DNA from: a candidate division TA06 bacterium
GTDB lineage: Bacteria > Hydrothermota > DG-26 > E44-bin18 > JADFOU01
DNA length: 10,062 nt
Direction of reading: 5' to 3'
Assembly (NCBI GenBank): GCA_022562655.1
Contig: JADFOU010000053.1
Coordinates: 1-10,062, forward strand
Positions 5,129 through 10,062 of the stretch are shown one piece after another (the stretch's first letter is position 1; each line of letters starts with the position of its first letter). A model generated the notes under the pieces. That model saw only the letters and a list, made by a program, of their open reading frames with translations. It did not search any database and was not told where the DNA came from. The position numbers and the translations under genes were made by a program.

Positions 5129-6066
5129 TGTTTAAGTTCTTCATTTTCATTTTTCCCCTTTCACTTTTAATTGCCGTTCCATTTGCCAGAGGGCAGAGTT
5201 GCTGTGCTCCGGGGAGTTCTCCTTATGGATCTATGGAGCAGGGGACTCTTCCCGAAAGGCAACTCCAAGTCGGTCTCTTTTATGAATATTATTCGGGACA
5301 AAGAGCCTTTGAGGGGACACAGGAGGTCCCCGACCTCCAGGACCGGAAAAGTACAAGCCAGATCGCCAGCCTTGCCGTGAGTTATGGATTGAGCCCGAGG
5401 ATTTCCGGGAGTGTAGTGATTCCCTTTCATAGTCGGGAGAGGAGACAGAAGGCTTTTGAGGAGAATGGCAAGGTTCATCAATTCTTCTTCAGTGGAAAAG
5501 GCTTAGGAGATTTAGCCATTTTAGGAAAGTGGAGTCTTATTCCCTTTAACTTCATCTCTCGCCGGGAAGTGACGCTGGGAGTTGGGTTGAAATTTCCTAC
5601 CGGTCCTCATGAGCAAGAGAGAGATGGGGTGAGAGTCCCCATTGATTTGCAGCCAGGGAGCGGTACTTTTGATGGGTTGGCTCAGGTCTATCTCCTTCAG
5701 TCTTATCAAAAAATGGATTTTGTAGGAAGTGCGGTCTTCCGATACACAGGAACCGATGAGAACGATTATCGCTTTGGAAATGAATTCCTCTATCTTGCTG
5801 GTCTCCAGTATCCATTGACGGATCGCTGGAGAGTGTCGAGTCAGATCAAAGGTCGGGTCGTCGGCTCAGATATATTTGAGGATGAAACCGTTCAGAGCAC
5901 AGGGAGTCATCGAATTCACCTCTTTCCCGGCATCCGTTTCTATCCCACCGCAGCCCTTTCCCTCCAAGCCTCCCTCCTCTACCCTATCTATCAATGGGTG
6001 AAAGGGAACCAGTTGGCTACGGATTATAACGTCTCTCTCAGTTCTAACTATTCCCTCTATTTTTGA
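5128..6066 (+). CDS. Putative outer-membrane beta-barrel protein with N-terminal CC motif
   Basis: A 312-residue exported protein resembling the MetA-pathway/transporter barrel family (LGVGLKFPTGPHEQ, LAGLQYPLTDRW, HLFPGIRFYP, SLQASLLYPIYQWVKG), ending in phenylalanine (YSLYF) as outer-membrane barrels do. A signal peptide (core about 4-18) is followed by GQSCCAPG, with Cys25-Cys26 as the only cysteines. The start ATG overlaps the stop of the preceding lipoprotein gene and has no clear SD of its own, so translation probably depends on coupling. The protein at 965-1849 has the same arrangement of a lone thiol pair at the mature N-terminus. A channel or receptor for a thiophilic metal is suggested by motif and context; the substrate is unknown. 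Confidence 0.87.
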   Translation: MFKFFIFIFPLSLLIAVPFARGQSCCAPGSSPYGSMEQGTLPERQLQVGLFYEYYSGQRAFEGTQEVPDLQDRKSTSQIASLAVSYGLSPRISGSVVIPFHSRERRQKAFEENGKVHQFFFSGKGLGDLAILGKWSLIPFNFISRREVTLGVGLKFPTGPHEQERDGVRVPIDLQPGSGTFDGLAQVYLLQSYQKMDFVGSAVFRYTGTDENDYRFGNEFLYLAGLQYPLTDRWRVSSQIKGRVVGSDIFEDETVQSTGSHRIHLFPGIRFYPTAALSLQASLLYPIYQWVKGNQLATDYNVSLSSNYSLYF

Positions 6067-6139
6067 AGGTTCAATCTCCCTTTCCTTTCCTTTTCTCTTT
6101 TTCCTCCTTGAATGGTTCTTCTCCAATTCTATGTCTTCA

Positions 6140-6174
6140 TTTCAATCGGGTGAATTGAAAGCATCCATTTTTTT
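6140..6174 (+). terminator. Weak candidate terminator after the third barrel gene
   Basis: TTTCAAT (6140-6146) pairs with ATTGAAA (6154-6160) around a seven-base loop, and seven Ts follow at 6168-6174. The stem is AT-rich and the T-run begins seven bases late, so efficiency is doubtful. Bases 6067-6246 otherwise hold a pyrimidine-rich stretch and no gene. Confidence 0.35.
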
Positions 6175-6246
6175 ATCCGAGACTGTTTGCCAAAGATAGA
6201 TCGACTGCACTTAAACCAGTAGGGTAGGAGGAAGACTTAAAAGGTC

Positions 6247-6275
6247 TTGACAAAAGAGAGGATTTCGACTATATT
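6247..6275 (+). promoter_or_regulatory. Promoter of the ArsR-metallothionein-like operon
   Basis: A consensus TTGACA (6247-6252) lies 17 bases before TATATT (6270-6275), a strong sigma70-type promoter. Transcription would begin near 6282, inside the dyad at 6271-6290, about 42 bases before the ArsR-family start codon. Confidence 0.8.
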
Positions 6276-6290
6276 AGTATAGACTGATAT
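6271..6290. promoter_or_regulatory. Candidate ArsR-family operator dyad
   Basis: The 20 bases ATATTAGTAT/AGACTGATAT match their own reverse complement at 16 of 20 positions. The dyad covers the -10 and start site of the ArsR-family gene, the usual place for ArsR/SmtB autorepression. A smaller AT dyad (GTATA...TATAC) follows at 6293-6308. Assignment rests on symmetry and position. Confidence 0.6.
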
Positions 6291-6323
6291 TTGTATAATT
6301 CTATATACTATCGGAAGAAATTT

Positions 6324-6683
6324 ATGAAAGCAAAAGCATACGCCCTACGGATCGATTTCAGTGAGTTTGCCGACCTCTTTCAAGCCCTCTCGGATGAGAC
6401 GAGACAGCGAATCCTGGTCCTCTTGGATCAGGGAGAACGGAGTGTAAACGATTTGGTGAAAGAGTTCGATCTCTCCCAACCCTCCATCTCCCGCCACCTT
6501 TCGGTTCTGAAAAATGCGGGTCTCATTCAAAAACGTCGGGAGGGACAACAAATTTGGTATTCTCTCGATCCTGAAAAGATTGGTCATTGCTGTTGTGGAT
6601 TTTTTGGGAACTTCTCCTGCTGCGATGGGCTGAAGATTGAAAAGCTGAAATCGAAGATAGCCGCTTCGGAAAGAAGGTGGTGA
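6324..6683 (+). CDS. ArsR/SmtB-family metal-responsive repressor with Cys-rich C-terminus
   Basis: A 119-residue winged-helix repressor. Residues 13-33 (FADLFQALSDETRQRILVLL) and the recognition helix DLSQPSISRHLSVLKNAGLI (49-68), followed by the wing RREGQQIWYSL, are diagnostic of the family. The alpha-3 metal site of classical ArsR (CxC) is absent; that segment reads GERSVNDLV. All cysteines are C-terminal: Cys89-Cys90-Cys91 and Cys99-Cys100, in HCCCGFFGNFSCC, probably the sensing site for a soft metal or metalloid. The start is ATG 6324, with GGAAG at 6313-6317 upstream; an in-frame TTG at 6291 falls in the operator region and has no SD. A Cys-rich small gene follows after six bases. The repressor probably controls itself and that gene and dissociates on metal binding. 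Confidence 0.95.
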   Translation: MKAKAYALRIDFSEFADLFQALSDETRQRILVLLDQGERSVNDLVKEFDLSQPSISRHLSVLKNAGLIQKRREGQQIWYSLDPEKIGHCCCGFFGNFSCCDGLKIEKLKSKIAASERRW

Positions 6684-6689
6684 GAAACG

Positions 6690-6866
6690 ATGGAGAAAGT
6701 TCTTCTTAAATCTAAGGTTGCAGAGACGGAGAAGCCTCAGCCAAACGAAGTGAAAGAAGAAGGGACCAAGAAGAAAGGTAAGGGCCTTTCTCTTCTTACT
6801 ATGGAAATGACCTGTTCTTGTGGCTGTGGTCCTGACTGCGAGTGCGGATGTGGATGCTGCGGGTAG
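6690..6866 (+). CDS. Metallothionein-like small cysteine-rich protein
   Basis: A 58-residue protein, easy to miss because it is so short. It has a charged Lys/Glu-rich N-terminal half (residues 1-36), then TMEM and CSCGCGPDCECGCGCCG at residues 42-58: eight cysteines (42, 44, 46, 50, 52, 54, 56, 57) in 17 residues, with CxC and CC spacing typical of metallothioneins. It does not match known bacterial SmtA proteins that I can recall, so it would be a new or little-described type. AAGGTGG (6674-6680), within the end of the upstream gene, lies nine bases before the ATG, and the gap to the ArsR-family stop is six bases, so the two are surely one operon. The likely role is cytoplasmic metal sequestration, as in smtB-smtA. 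A metallochaperone is an alternative. Confidence 0.85.
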   Translation: MEKVLLKSKVAETEKPQPNEVKEEGTKKKGKGLSLLTMEMTCSCGCGPDCECGCGCCG

Positions 6867-6942
6867 CTGTTTTGGTTTTGTCTCTCTTACCTTCTTCATG
6901 GGCTTCCTGGCAGAAAGGGGTTGGGACTGATTGAGATTATAA

Positions 6943-6971
6943 TTGACAATTCTCTGGAATTTTGTTATATT
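6943..6971 (+). promoter_or_regulatory. Promoter of the NifU-like operon
   Basis: TTGACA (6943-6948) and TATATT (6966-6971) are spaced by 17 bases, the same hexamers and spacing as the promoter at 6247. No dyad overlaps it, so the downstream genes are probably not under the ArsR-family repressor. Confidence 0.8.
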
Positions 6972-7014
6972 ATTTTAGTGGGAGAAGAAATGAGGGAGAG
7001 GGGGCCGAGATCAA

Positions 7015-7542
7015 ATGAATGAGGAACTCAGTGCTTTCCTTGAGAAAATCAAAGAAAATAGGGGATTGACTCACCTCTATTTGATCAATCAGGTCAAAGA
7101 GGAAGAAAGAACGAAGTTCCTCTTTGGAGTGAGACCTAATGGCTTGGGTGAGGCGGATCGGGAAGCGATGAAAGAAGAAATTTTAGAAGGCTTGAAGGCC
7201 AAAGACCTCATAAAAATCGAAAATCATCAATATCCTGAATTTCTTCAAACTATTGAAATCGAGTTGCTCTGTGAACCCTACCAGGAGGTCAAACATTTGT
7301 TAGACTCGAAGATTTCCTCTTATGCAGCGGCGGATGGAGGGGAGATCAAGATTAAGGAGATTCAAGAGGAGAAAGGTTTGGTGGTACTTTCTATGATGGG
7401 TGCCTGTTCCGGATGTCCAAGTGCTGTCTTGACCTTAAGGGCTGGGATCAGAAGAATTTTGGAAAAGTCTTTGCCATGGTTCAAAAAAGTTGAACCGGCG
7501 GAGGAGTCAAAAGAGCCGAATTTTGGGTTTAGCCTAAAATAA
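7015..7542 (+). CDS. NifU C-terminal-domain (Nfu-type) Fe-S cluster protein
   Basis: A 175-residue cytosolic protein. Residues 92-160 form a NifU-like domain with the family features KISSYAAADGGEIKI and GACSGCPSAVLTLRAGIRRIL; Cys131 and Cys134 (CxxC) would bind or transfer a [4Fe-4S] cluster between two subunits. The first 90 residues, with Cys86, belong to no family I recognise; they are not obviously the A-type domain found in E. coli NfuA. A short charged tail follows the Nfu domain. The ATG has a G-rich SD (about 6997-7004) ten bases upstream. The next gene, 18 bases on, also has a cysteine motif, so they probably act together in Fe-S carrier work. Fe-S clusters are a main target of soft-metal stress, which may explain the proximity to the metal island (inference). 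Confidence 0.92.
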   Translation: MNEELSAFLEKIKENRGLTHLYLINQVKEEERTKFLFGVRPNGLGEADREAMKEEILEGLKAKDLIKIENHQYPEFLQTIEIELLCEPYQEVKHLLDSKISSYAAADGGEIKIKEIQEEKGLVVLSMMGACSGCPSAVLTLRAGIRRILEKSLPWFKKVEPAEESKEPNFGFSLK

Positions 7543-7560
7543 GAAAAGGGGGAGAGGAGT

Positions 7561-7869
7561 ATGAACGAAAAGGTTGAGATTATGAATGGGGTTCTCCTGG
7601 AGGAGATCAAGCCTGGGATCAAAAAAAACGAAACGCTTAAGGATGTAATCGTCTGGGTGAAGAATTTTAACGAAGGAAACGGAACACTCTCTCTAGGCCT
7701 TGCCTTGGGTACCAGCACCGGTTGCAGCCCATTTTGTGGATGTGCTGCAAAGCAGATCGCGGATTTGATTGGGGAAGAATTAACGGAGCATTTCCCTGAG
7801 ATCAAGAGGACGATTGGGACTGCCGAAATCCCCGAGGATGAGGTTCTTTCCAAGTGGTTAAATGGTTAA
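7561..7869 (+). CDS. Small CxxxCxC protein, possibly Fe-S assembly (DUF59/MIP18-like)
   Basis: A 102-residue cytosolic protein. After a charged N-terminal half (LKDVIVWVKNFNEGNGTLSL), the key motif is GTSTGCSPFCGCAAKQIADLIGEEL, with Cys55, Cys59 and Cys61. The order (strand, T-x-x-x-C-x-P, long helix, then a strand and acidic tail) resembles MIP18/SufT-type (DUF59) Fe-S maturation proteins, but the match is too loose to be sure. It lies 18 bases after the Nfu-type gene with a GGGGGA SD (7548-7553). The last codons and stop (KWLNG) are encoded within a TTAA-type intergenic repeat, so the exact C-terminus may be of recent origin. Metal or Fe-S binding through the three cysteines is plausible. 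Confidence 0.82.
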   Translation: MNEKVEIMNGVLLEEIKPGIKKNETLKDVIVWVKNFNEGNGTLSLGLALGTSTGCSPFCGCAAKQIADLIGEELTEHFPEIKRTIGTAEIPEDEVLSKWLNG

Positions 7870-7929
7870 GGGTAATGGGTGATTAGGACCTCTTTATGTT
7901 TTCCAATTAACCATTCGACGATTTACCCA
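7856..7929. repeat. Imperfect inverted repeat, copy B of the GGTTAAAT-type repeat
   Basis: The left arm (7856-7887) carries two GGTTAA units and AATGGGTGATTAGG; the right arm (7903-7929), read in reverse complement, gives GGGTAAATCGTCG then AATGGTTAATTGG. The arms pair imperfectly around an AT-rich loop. The left arm overlaps the last codons of the preceding gene. There is no T-run, so this may affect mRNA stability rather than terminate transcription. Confidence 0.45.
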
Positions 7930-7944
7930 ATAATTGAAGTTAAA

Positions 7945-8277
7945 ATGAGTGAGTTATTACAAAAGAAGTGTGTTCCTTGTGAAGGGGGTATGCCTACACT
8001 GAGGGAAGAGGAAGTAAAAAAACTTCTTGCCCAGGTTCCAGGTTGGGATGTGAATGGGAAGTGGATTTCAAAGGAATTTAAACGCAAAAATTTCATTGAG
8101 GCGATGGAGTTTGTCAATCAAGTGGCGGATTTAGCAGAGGAGGAAGGACACCATCCAGACATACACATTTTCTATAGTCGAGTCAGATTTGACATTTGGA
8201 CTCATGCCATAGGAGGGTTATCTGAAAACGATTTTATCCTTGCCGCCAAGATAGATTCCATTAGAGACGACGGTTAA
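7945..8277 (+). CDS. phhB: Pterin-4a-carbinolamine dehydratase
   Basis: A 110-residue cytosolic enzyme that dehydrates 4a-hydroxytetrahydrobiopterin (pterin-4a-carbinolamine), recycling the pterin cofactor of aromatic amino acid hydroxylases. Diagnostic features are KKCVPCEGG near the N-terminus, VPGWDV at 31-36, the active-site motif GHHPDIHI (His69, His70, His74) and FDIWTHAIGGLSENDF with His87. Length is normal. The start at 7945 is chosen from homologue length; the frame stays open upstream to a GTG at 7879, but that would add a non-conserved extension across the repeat, and the SD at either position is weak. It follows the Fe-S-type genes by 75 bases and precedes a terminator. No pterin-dependent hydroxylase is in the window; in such bacteria the enzyme may serve another pterin or molybdopterin role. 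Confidence 0.95.
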   Translation: MSELLQKKCVPCEGGMPTLREEEVKKLLAQVPGWDVNGKWISKEFKRKNFIEAMEFVNQVADLAEEEGHHPDIHIFYSRVRFDIWTHAIGGLSENDFILAAKIDSIRDDG

Positions 8278-8287
8278 GTGGAGATTT

Positions 8288-8326
8288 GTTAAATCGTTAA
8301 TTCAAGGAAAATATTCTTAAATCGTT
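8288..8326 (+). repeat. Intergenic TTAAATCGTT repeats, copies C and D
   Basis: TTAAATCGTTAA (8289-8300) and TTAAATCGTT (8317-8326) repeat the core seen at 540-549. Both lie between the dehydratase stop codon and its terminator. Function unknown. Confidence 0.45.
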
Positions 8327-8328
8327 GC

Positions 8329-8372
8329 ATAGGGGGTGAATCAATGATTTGCCCCTATTTTAGTTTTTTTAT
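8329..8372 (+). terminator. Intrinsic terminator after the phhB gene
   Basis: ATAGGGG (8329-8335) pairs with CCCCTAT (8352-8358), an inner AATC/GATT stem extends it, and a T-rich tail TTTTAGTTTTTTT follows at once. This is a strong rho-independent terminator closing the operon that begins at the 6943 promoter. Confidence 0.85.
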
Positions 8373-8404
8373 TTAATAGATTGTTTTTATAAATAAATAA
8401 TCTC

Positions 8405-8432
8405 TTGACTTCATTCAATGGGTCGGTATAAT
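8405..8432 (+). promoter_or_regulatory. Promoter of the amidohydrolase gene
   Basis: TTGACT (8405-8410), a 16-base spacer and consensus TATAAT (8427-8432) lie directly after the terminator. A transcript starting near 8439 would have a leader of about 22 bases containing AAGGAG (8446-8451). Confidence 0.8.
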
Positions 8433-8460
8433 CGCCTCATCGAGAAAGGAGAATCACAAT

Positions 8461-9381
8461 ATGAACAAAAACTTTCCCATCATGGATAGTCATATGCATC
8501 TCCTCACGAAGAAGATGGTGGATGGATTTCGGGAGGAGATGAAAAAGAGGGATCCCCGTCTTTATGAAGAGGCGAAAAGGCAGAGTGAATGGCGGGCAAA
8601 GACGTTGAACCAACCCAGCTGGGAACCTGAAAATGAACCGGTTGAAGCGACTGCAAAGAGGTGGCTTGATGAATTGGATAAGAACCAAATTGCAAAAGGG
8701 GTCTTCATCCATTTTGCAAAGGATGGAGAAGAGCTGGAAGAATTTGTCCGCTTTGCCCCGGATCGGTTTGTCGGTTTCATTGGCTTAAACCCTTTGGATC
8801 CCGAATCTCCAGAACTTTTAGAGAGATTTGTGAATGAGAAAGGGTTCAGAGGGCTGAAACTCTATCCATTAACTCAGAAATATCATGTCTATGAGGAAAG
8901 AGTTTATCCGATGTATGAAAAAGCACGGAAATTAAGGATTCCTGTCCTCATTCATATGGGGATCTCCATTGCCTATACGGCTGATCTTCGATATGCCAAT
9001 CCCATTGACCTCCAACCTGTAGCGAGGGATTTTCCGGATCTGAATATTATCGTTGCACATTTTGGTGCAGGGTTTATGCAGGAATCTCTTCTTCTCTGTT
9101 ATCACTGCGCAAATGTCTACTTTGATACCTCAGGATCCAATATCTGGATGAAATACCTTCCGTATCCAATTACATTGAAAGAGGTCTTTCAGAAATTCTT
9201 GGAAAATGCCACTTCAGATAGGATTCTCTATGGAACCGACTCTTCGACTTTTCCCAGAGGCTATCGAAGAGACCTTCTGGATCTTCACCTCTCCACGTTC
9301 AGAGAACTTAAACTCCCGGAAGAGGAGATCCAGAAGATATTTGGGGGAAATATCGCAAGGTTGGTAGGAATATCTATATAA
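8461..9381 (+). CDS. Amidohydrolase-2 family metal-dependent hydrolase
   Basis: A 306-residue cytosolic TIM-barrel hydrolase of the amidohydrolase-2 family (related to ACMSD and gamma-resorcylate decarboxylase). Metal-site residues are visible in order: His11 and His13 in DSHMH, GLKLYP at 131-136, His165 in VLIHMG, His200 in VAHFGAG and Asp260 in YGTDSS. Length and motif order are normal, and the C-terminal IFGGNIARL motif is typical. The segment at about 20-65 (Lys/Glu-rich, then QPSWEPENEP) is an insertion between the first motif and the barrel. AAGGAG lies nine bases before the ATG. It stands alone, with its own promoter and a terminator upstream, so it is probably unrelated to the metal island. 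Family members include decarboxylases and hydrolases; the substrate cannot be told from sequence. Confidence 0.93.
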   Translation: MNKNFPIMDSHMHLLTKKMVDGFREEMKKRDPRLYEEAKRQSEWRAKTLNQPSWEPENEPVEATAKRWLDELDKNQIAKGVFIHFAKDGEELEEFVRFAPDRFVGFIGLNPLDPESPELLERFVNEKGFRGLKLYPLTQKYHVYEERVYPMYEKARKLRIPVLIHMGISIAYTADLRYANPIDLQPVARDFPDLNIIVAHFGAGFMQESLLLCYHCANVYFDTSGSNIWMKYLPYPITLKEVFQKFLENATSDRILYGTDSSTFPRGYRRDLLDLHLSTFRELKLPEEEIQKIFGGNIARLVGISI

Positions 9382-9670
9382 ACTGCAGAGATCGGACGAA
9401 AAGGAAGTCAACAGACGACAGGATTGAGACAAATATCAAAAATCTATTCACCGAAATCAAACATTTGAATTCCCAATCCATAGCCCTAATTCTATCGTCT
9501 TTACAGAATTTTTTCGCGGATTCTATTTTCCATCTGAAATCGTGGATACAGGGAGCCCGACCCAGGAGGCCCCTTTTTTTCTTTAAAAATTTTCGGGAAC
9601 TTTTTGAGGGAAACCTGACTCGAAAGGTTGACAAGTTTAACTTAAATCTTTAGAACGGGGGTGAGATAAA
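9382..9670. other. Intergenic gap, no gene seen
   Basis: This AT-rich gap holds a T-run at 9574-9580 after a C/G-rich stretch, but no clean stem for a terminator. TTGACA at 9628-9633 has only a poor -10 (TAGAAC, 9651-9656), and that start would fall at the SD of the next gene, so no promoter is called. Confidence 0.5.
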
Positions 9671-10062
9671 ATGAGGAAAGTTGTGACGACATGGATACTT
9701 GGTGCTGCTCTCCTTTTTCTAAGCCCGTCTTGGACAGGCTCGAATCAGGATGCGGGTGGTGTTGATCGGGGCTGGGTTGGGGAGTTTACGTCGATTGTGA
9801 TTGAACACGAAGGAGAGCACGATATTCCGAATATTTCGTATTACGACAGAAGCCGAGGAGACCTCCGTTTTGCTCGAAGAATGCTCTCTGGCTGGCGAAT
9901 TCAGGTTGTGGACAGAGGAGGAGAAGAGGGAAATGTGGGTCTCTACACCTCCTTGGCGATGGATTGTGAAGGATCACCCCACATCTCCTATTACGATGCT
10001 TCCCATGGAGCGTTGAAATTCGCCTCCTTTGACTGGCATGAGGGGTGGTCGACTCAGTTTGT
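9671..10062 (+). CDS. Secreted protein with tandem SYYD-type repeats (3' end beyond the window)
   Basis: The first 130 codons of a gene that runs off the window. An in-frame stop at 9662 and a GGGGGTG SD (9657-9663) seven bases upstream fix the ATG. A signal peptide (core about 7-19, ending near WTGS) is followed by repeats with a period of about 53 residues: residues 41-80 (SIVIEHEG, PNISYYDRSRGDLRFA, GWRIQVVD) and 94-130 (SLAMDCEG, PHISYYDASHGALKFA, GWSTQF). Such ISYYD...G.L.FA units recur in predicted beta-propeller-like secreted proteins of environmental bacteria. The protein is probably extracellular or surface-located. Binding function cannot be judged from this fragment. Confidence 0.85.
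   Translation, partial: MRKVVTTWILGAALLFLSPSWTGSNQDAGGVDRGWVGEFTSIVIEHEGEHDIPNISYYDRSRGDLRFARRMLSGWRIQVVDRGGEEGNVGLYTSLAMDCEGSPHISYYDASHGALKFASFDWHEGWSTQF

Noticed and set aside
6291..6323. In-frame TTG start for the ArsR-family protein
   Set aside because: It lies in the AT-rich promoter/operator region close to the predicted transcription start, with no SD; ATG 6324 has one.
6345..6899. 184-codon open frame on the minus strand
   Set aside because: It lies antisense to the clear ArsR-family gene and the Cys-rich gene, has no recognisable domain and is rich in Phe, Leu and Ser as expected for the reverse of a Glu/Lys/Arg-rich gene.
7362..7853. 163-codon open frame on the minus strand
   Set aside because: It is antisense to the Nfu-type gene and its partner, whose motifs, SD sites and promoter are all on the + strand.
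7879..7944. In-frame GTG start extending the pterin dehydratase by 22 residues
   Set aside because: The extension is encoded across an intergenic inverted repeat and makes the enzyme longer than its family; MSELLQKKCVPCEGG is the usual N-terminus.
9465..9653. 62-codon + strand frame in the gap after the amidohydrolase
   Set aside because: It begins with TTG, has no SD and no recognisable features.
1..10062. CRISPR arrays, tRNA or rRNA genes, insertion sequences
   Set aside because: I saw no evenly spaced direct repeats with unique spacers, no cloverleaf-like or rRNA-like segments and no transposase or terminal inverted repeats. A covariance-model scan would be decisive for RNAs.

Overview
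The window is about 10 kb from a Gram-negative bacterium. Signal peptides, lipoprotein boxes and several predicted outer-membrane beta-barrels show a diderm envelope. Strong Shine-Dalgarno (SD) sites, sigma70-like promoters, moderate GC and AT-rich gaps with small palindromes suggest an environmental lineage such as Desulfobacterota, Nitrospirota or NC10. That placement is inference; there is no rRNA or other marker gene. Every supported gene is on the + strand.

Region 1 (about 130-6066) is a thiophilic-metal envelope island. A CsoR-family repressor, with a GC-rich palindrome that looks like its own operator, leads a run of MerT-like transporter, cysteine-tagged outer-membrane protein, MerP-like lipoprotein, AhpD-like (carboxymuconolactone decarboxylase family) protein and a second outer-membrane protein. 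Then come a periplasmic HMA protein with an extra C-terminal domain and a second MerT-like protein. A separately promoted pair follows: an Ig-like lipoprotein and a third barrel, coupled by a TAATG overlap. The parts for moving a soft metal (Hg(II), Cu(I) or similar) across both membranes are duplicated, but no mercuric reductase, lyase or P-type ATPase is seen. Almost every protein carries a Cys pair (CC or CxxC).

Region 2 (about 6247-6866) has its own promoter with an overlapping dyad. It encodes an ArsR/SmtB-family repressor with a cysteine-rich C-terminus, then a 58-residue protein ending in eight cysteines within 17 residues. That layout resembles smtB-smtA: a metal sensor with a metallothionein-like scavenger.

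Region 3 (about 6943-8372) is a separate operon: a NifU C-terminal-domain protein, a small CxxxCxC protein that may belong to Fe-S assembly, and pterin-4a-carbinolamine dehydratase, closed by a convincing intrinsic terminator.

Region 4 (8405-10062) holds an amidohydrolase with its own promoter and, after a 289-base gap, the first 130 codons of a secreted protein with roughly 53-residue repeats, cut by the window edge.

Working model (inference): the barrels admit or bind the metal, the lipid-anchored and soluble HMA proteins carry it through the periplasm, the MerT-like proteins pass it through the inner membrane, and the ArsR/metallothionein pair buffers it in the cytoplasm. Two different metal-sensor families control the parts. 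Short palindromes and a TTAAATCGTT-type repeat lie between the genes.
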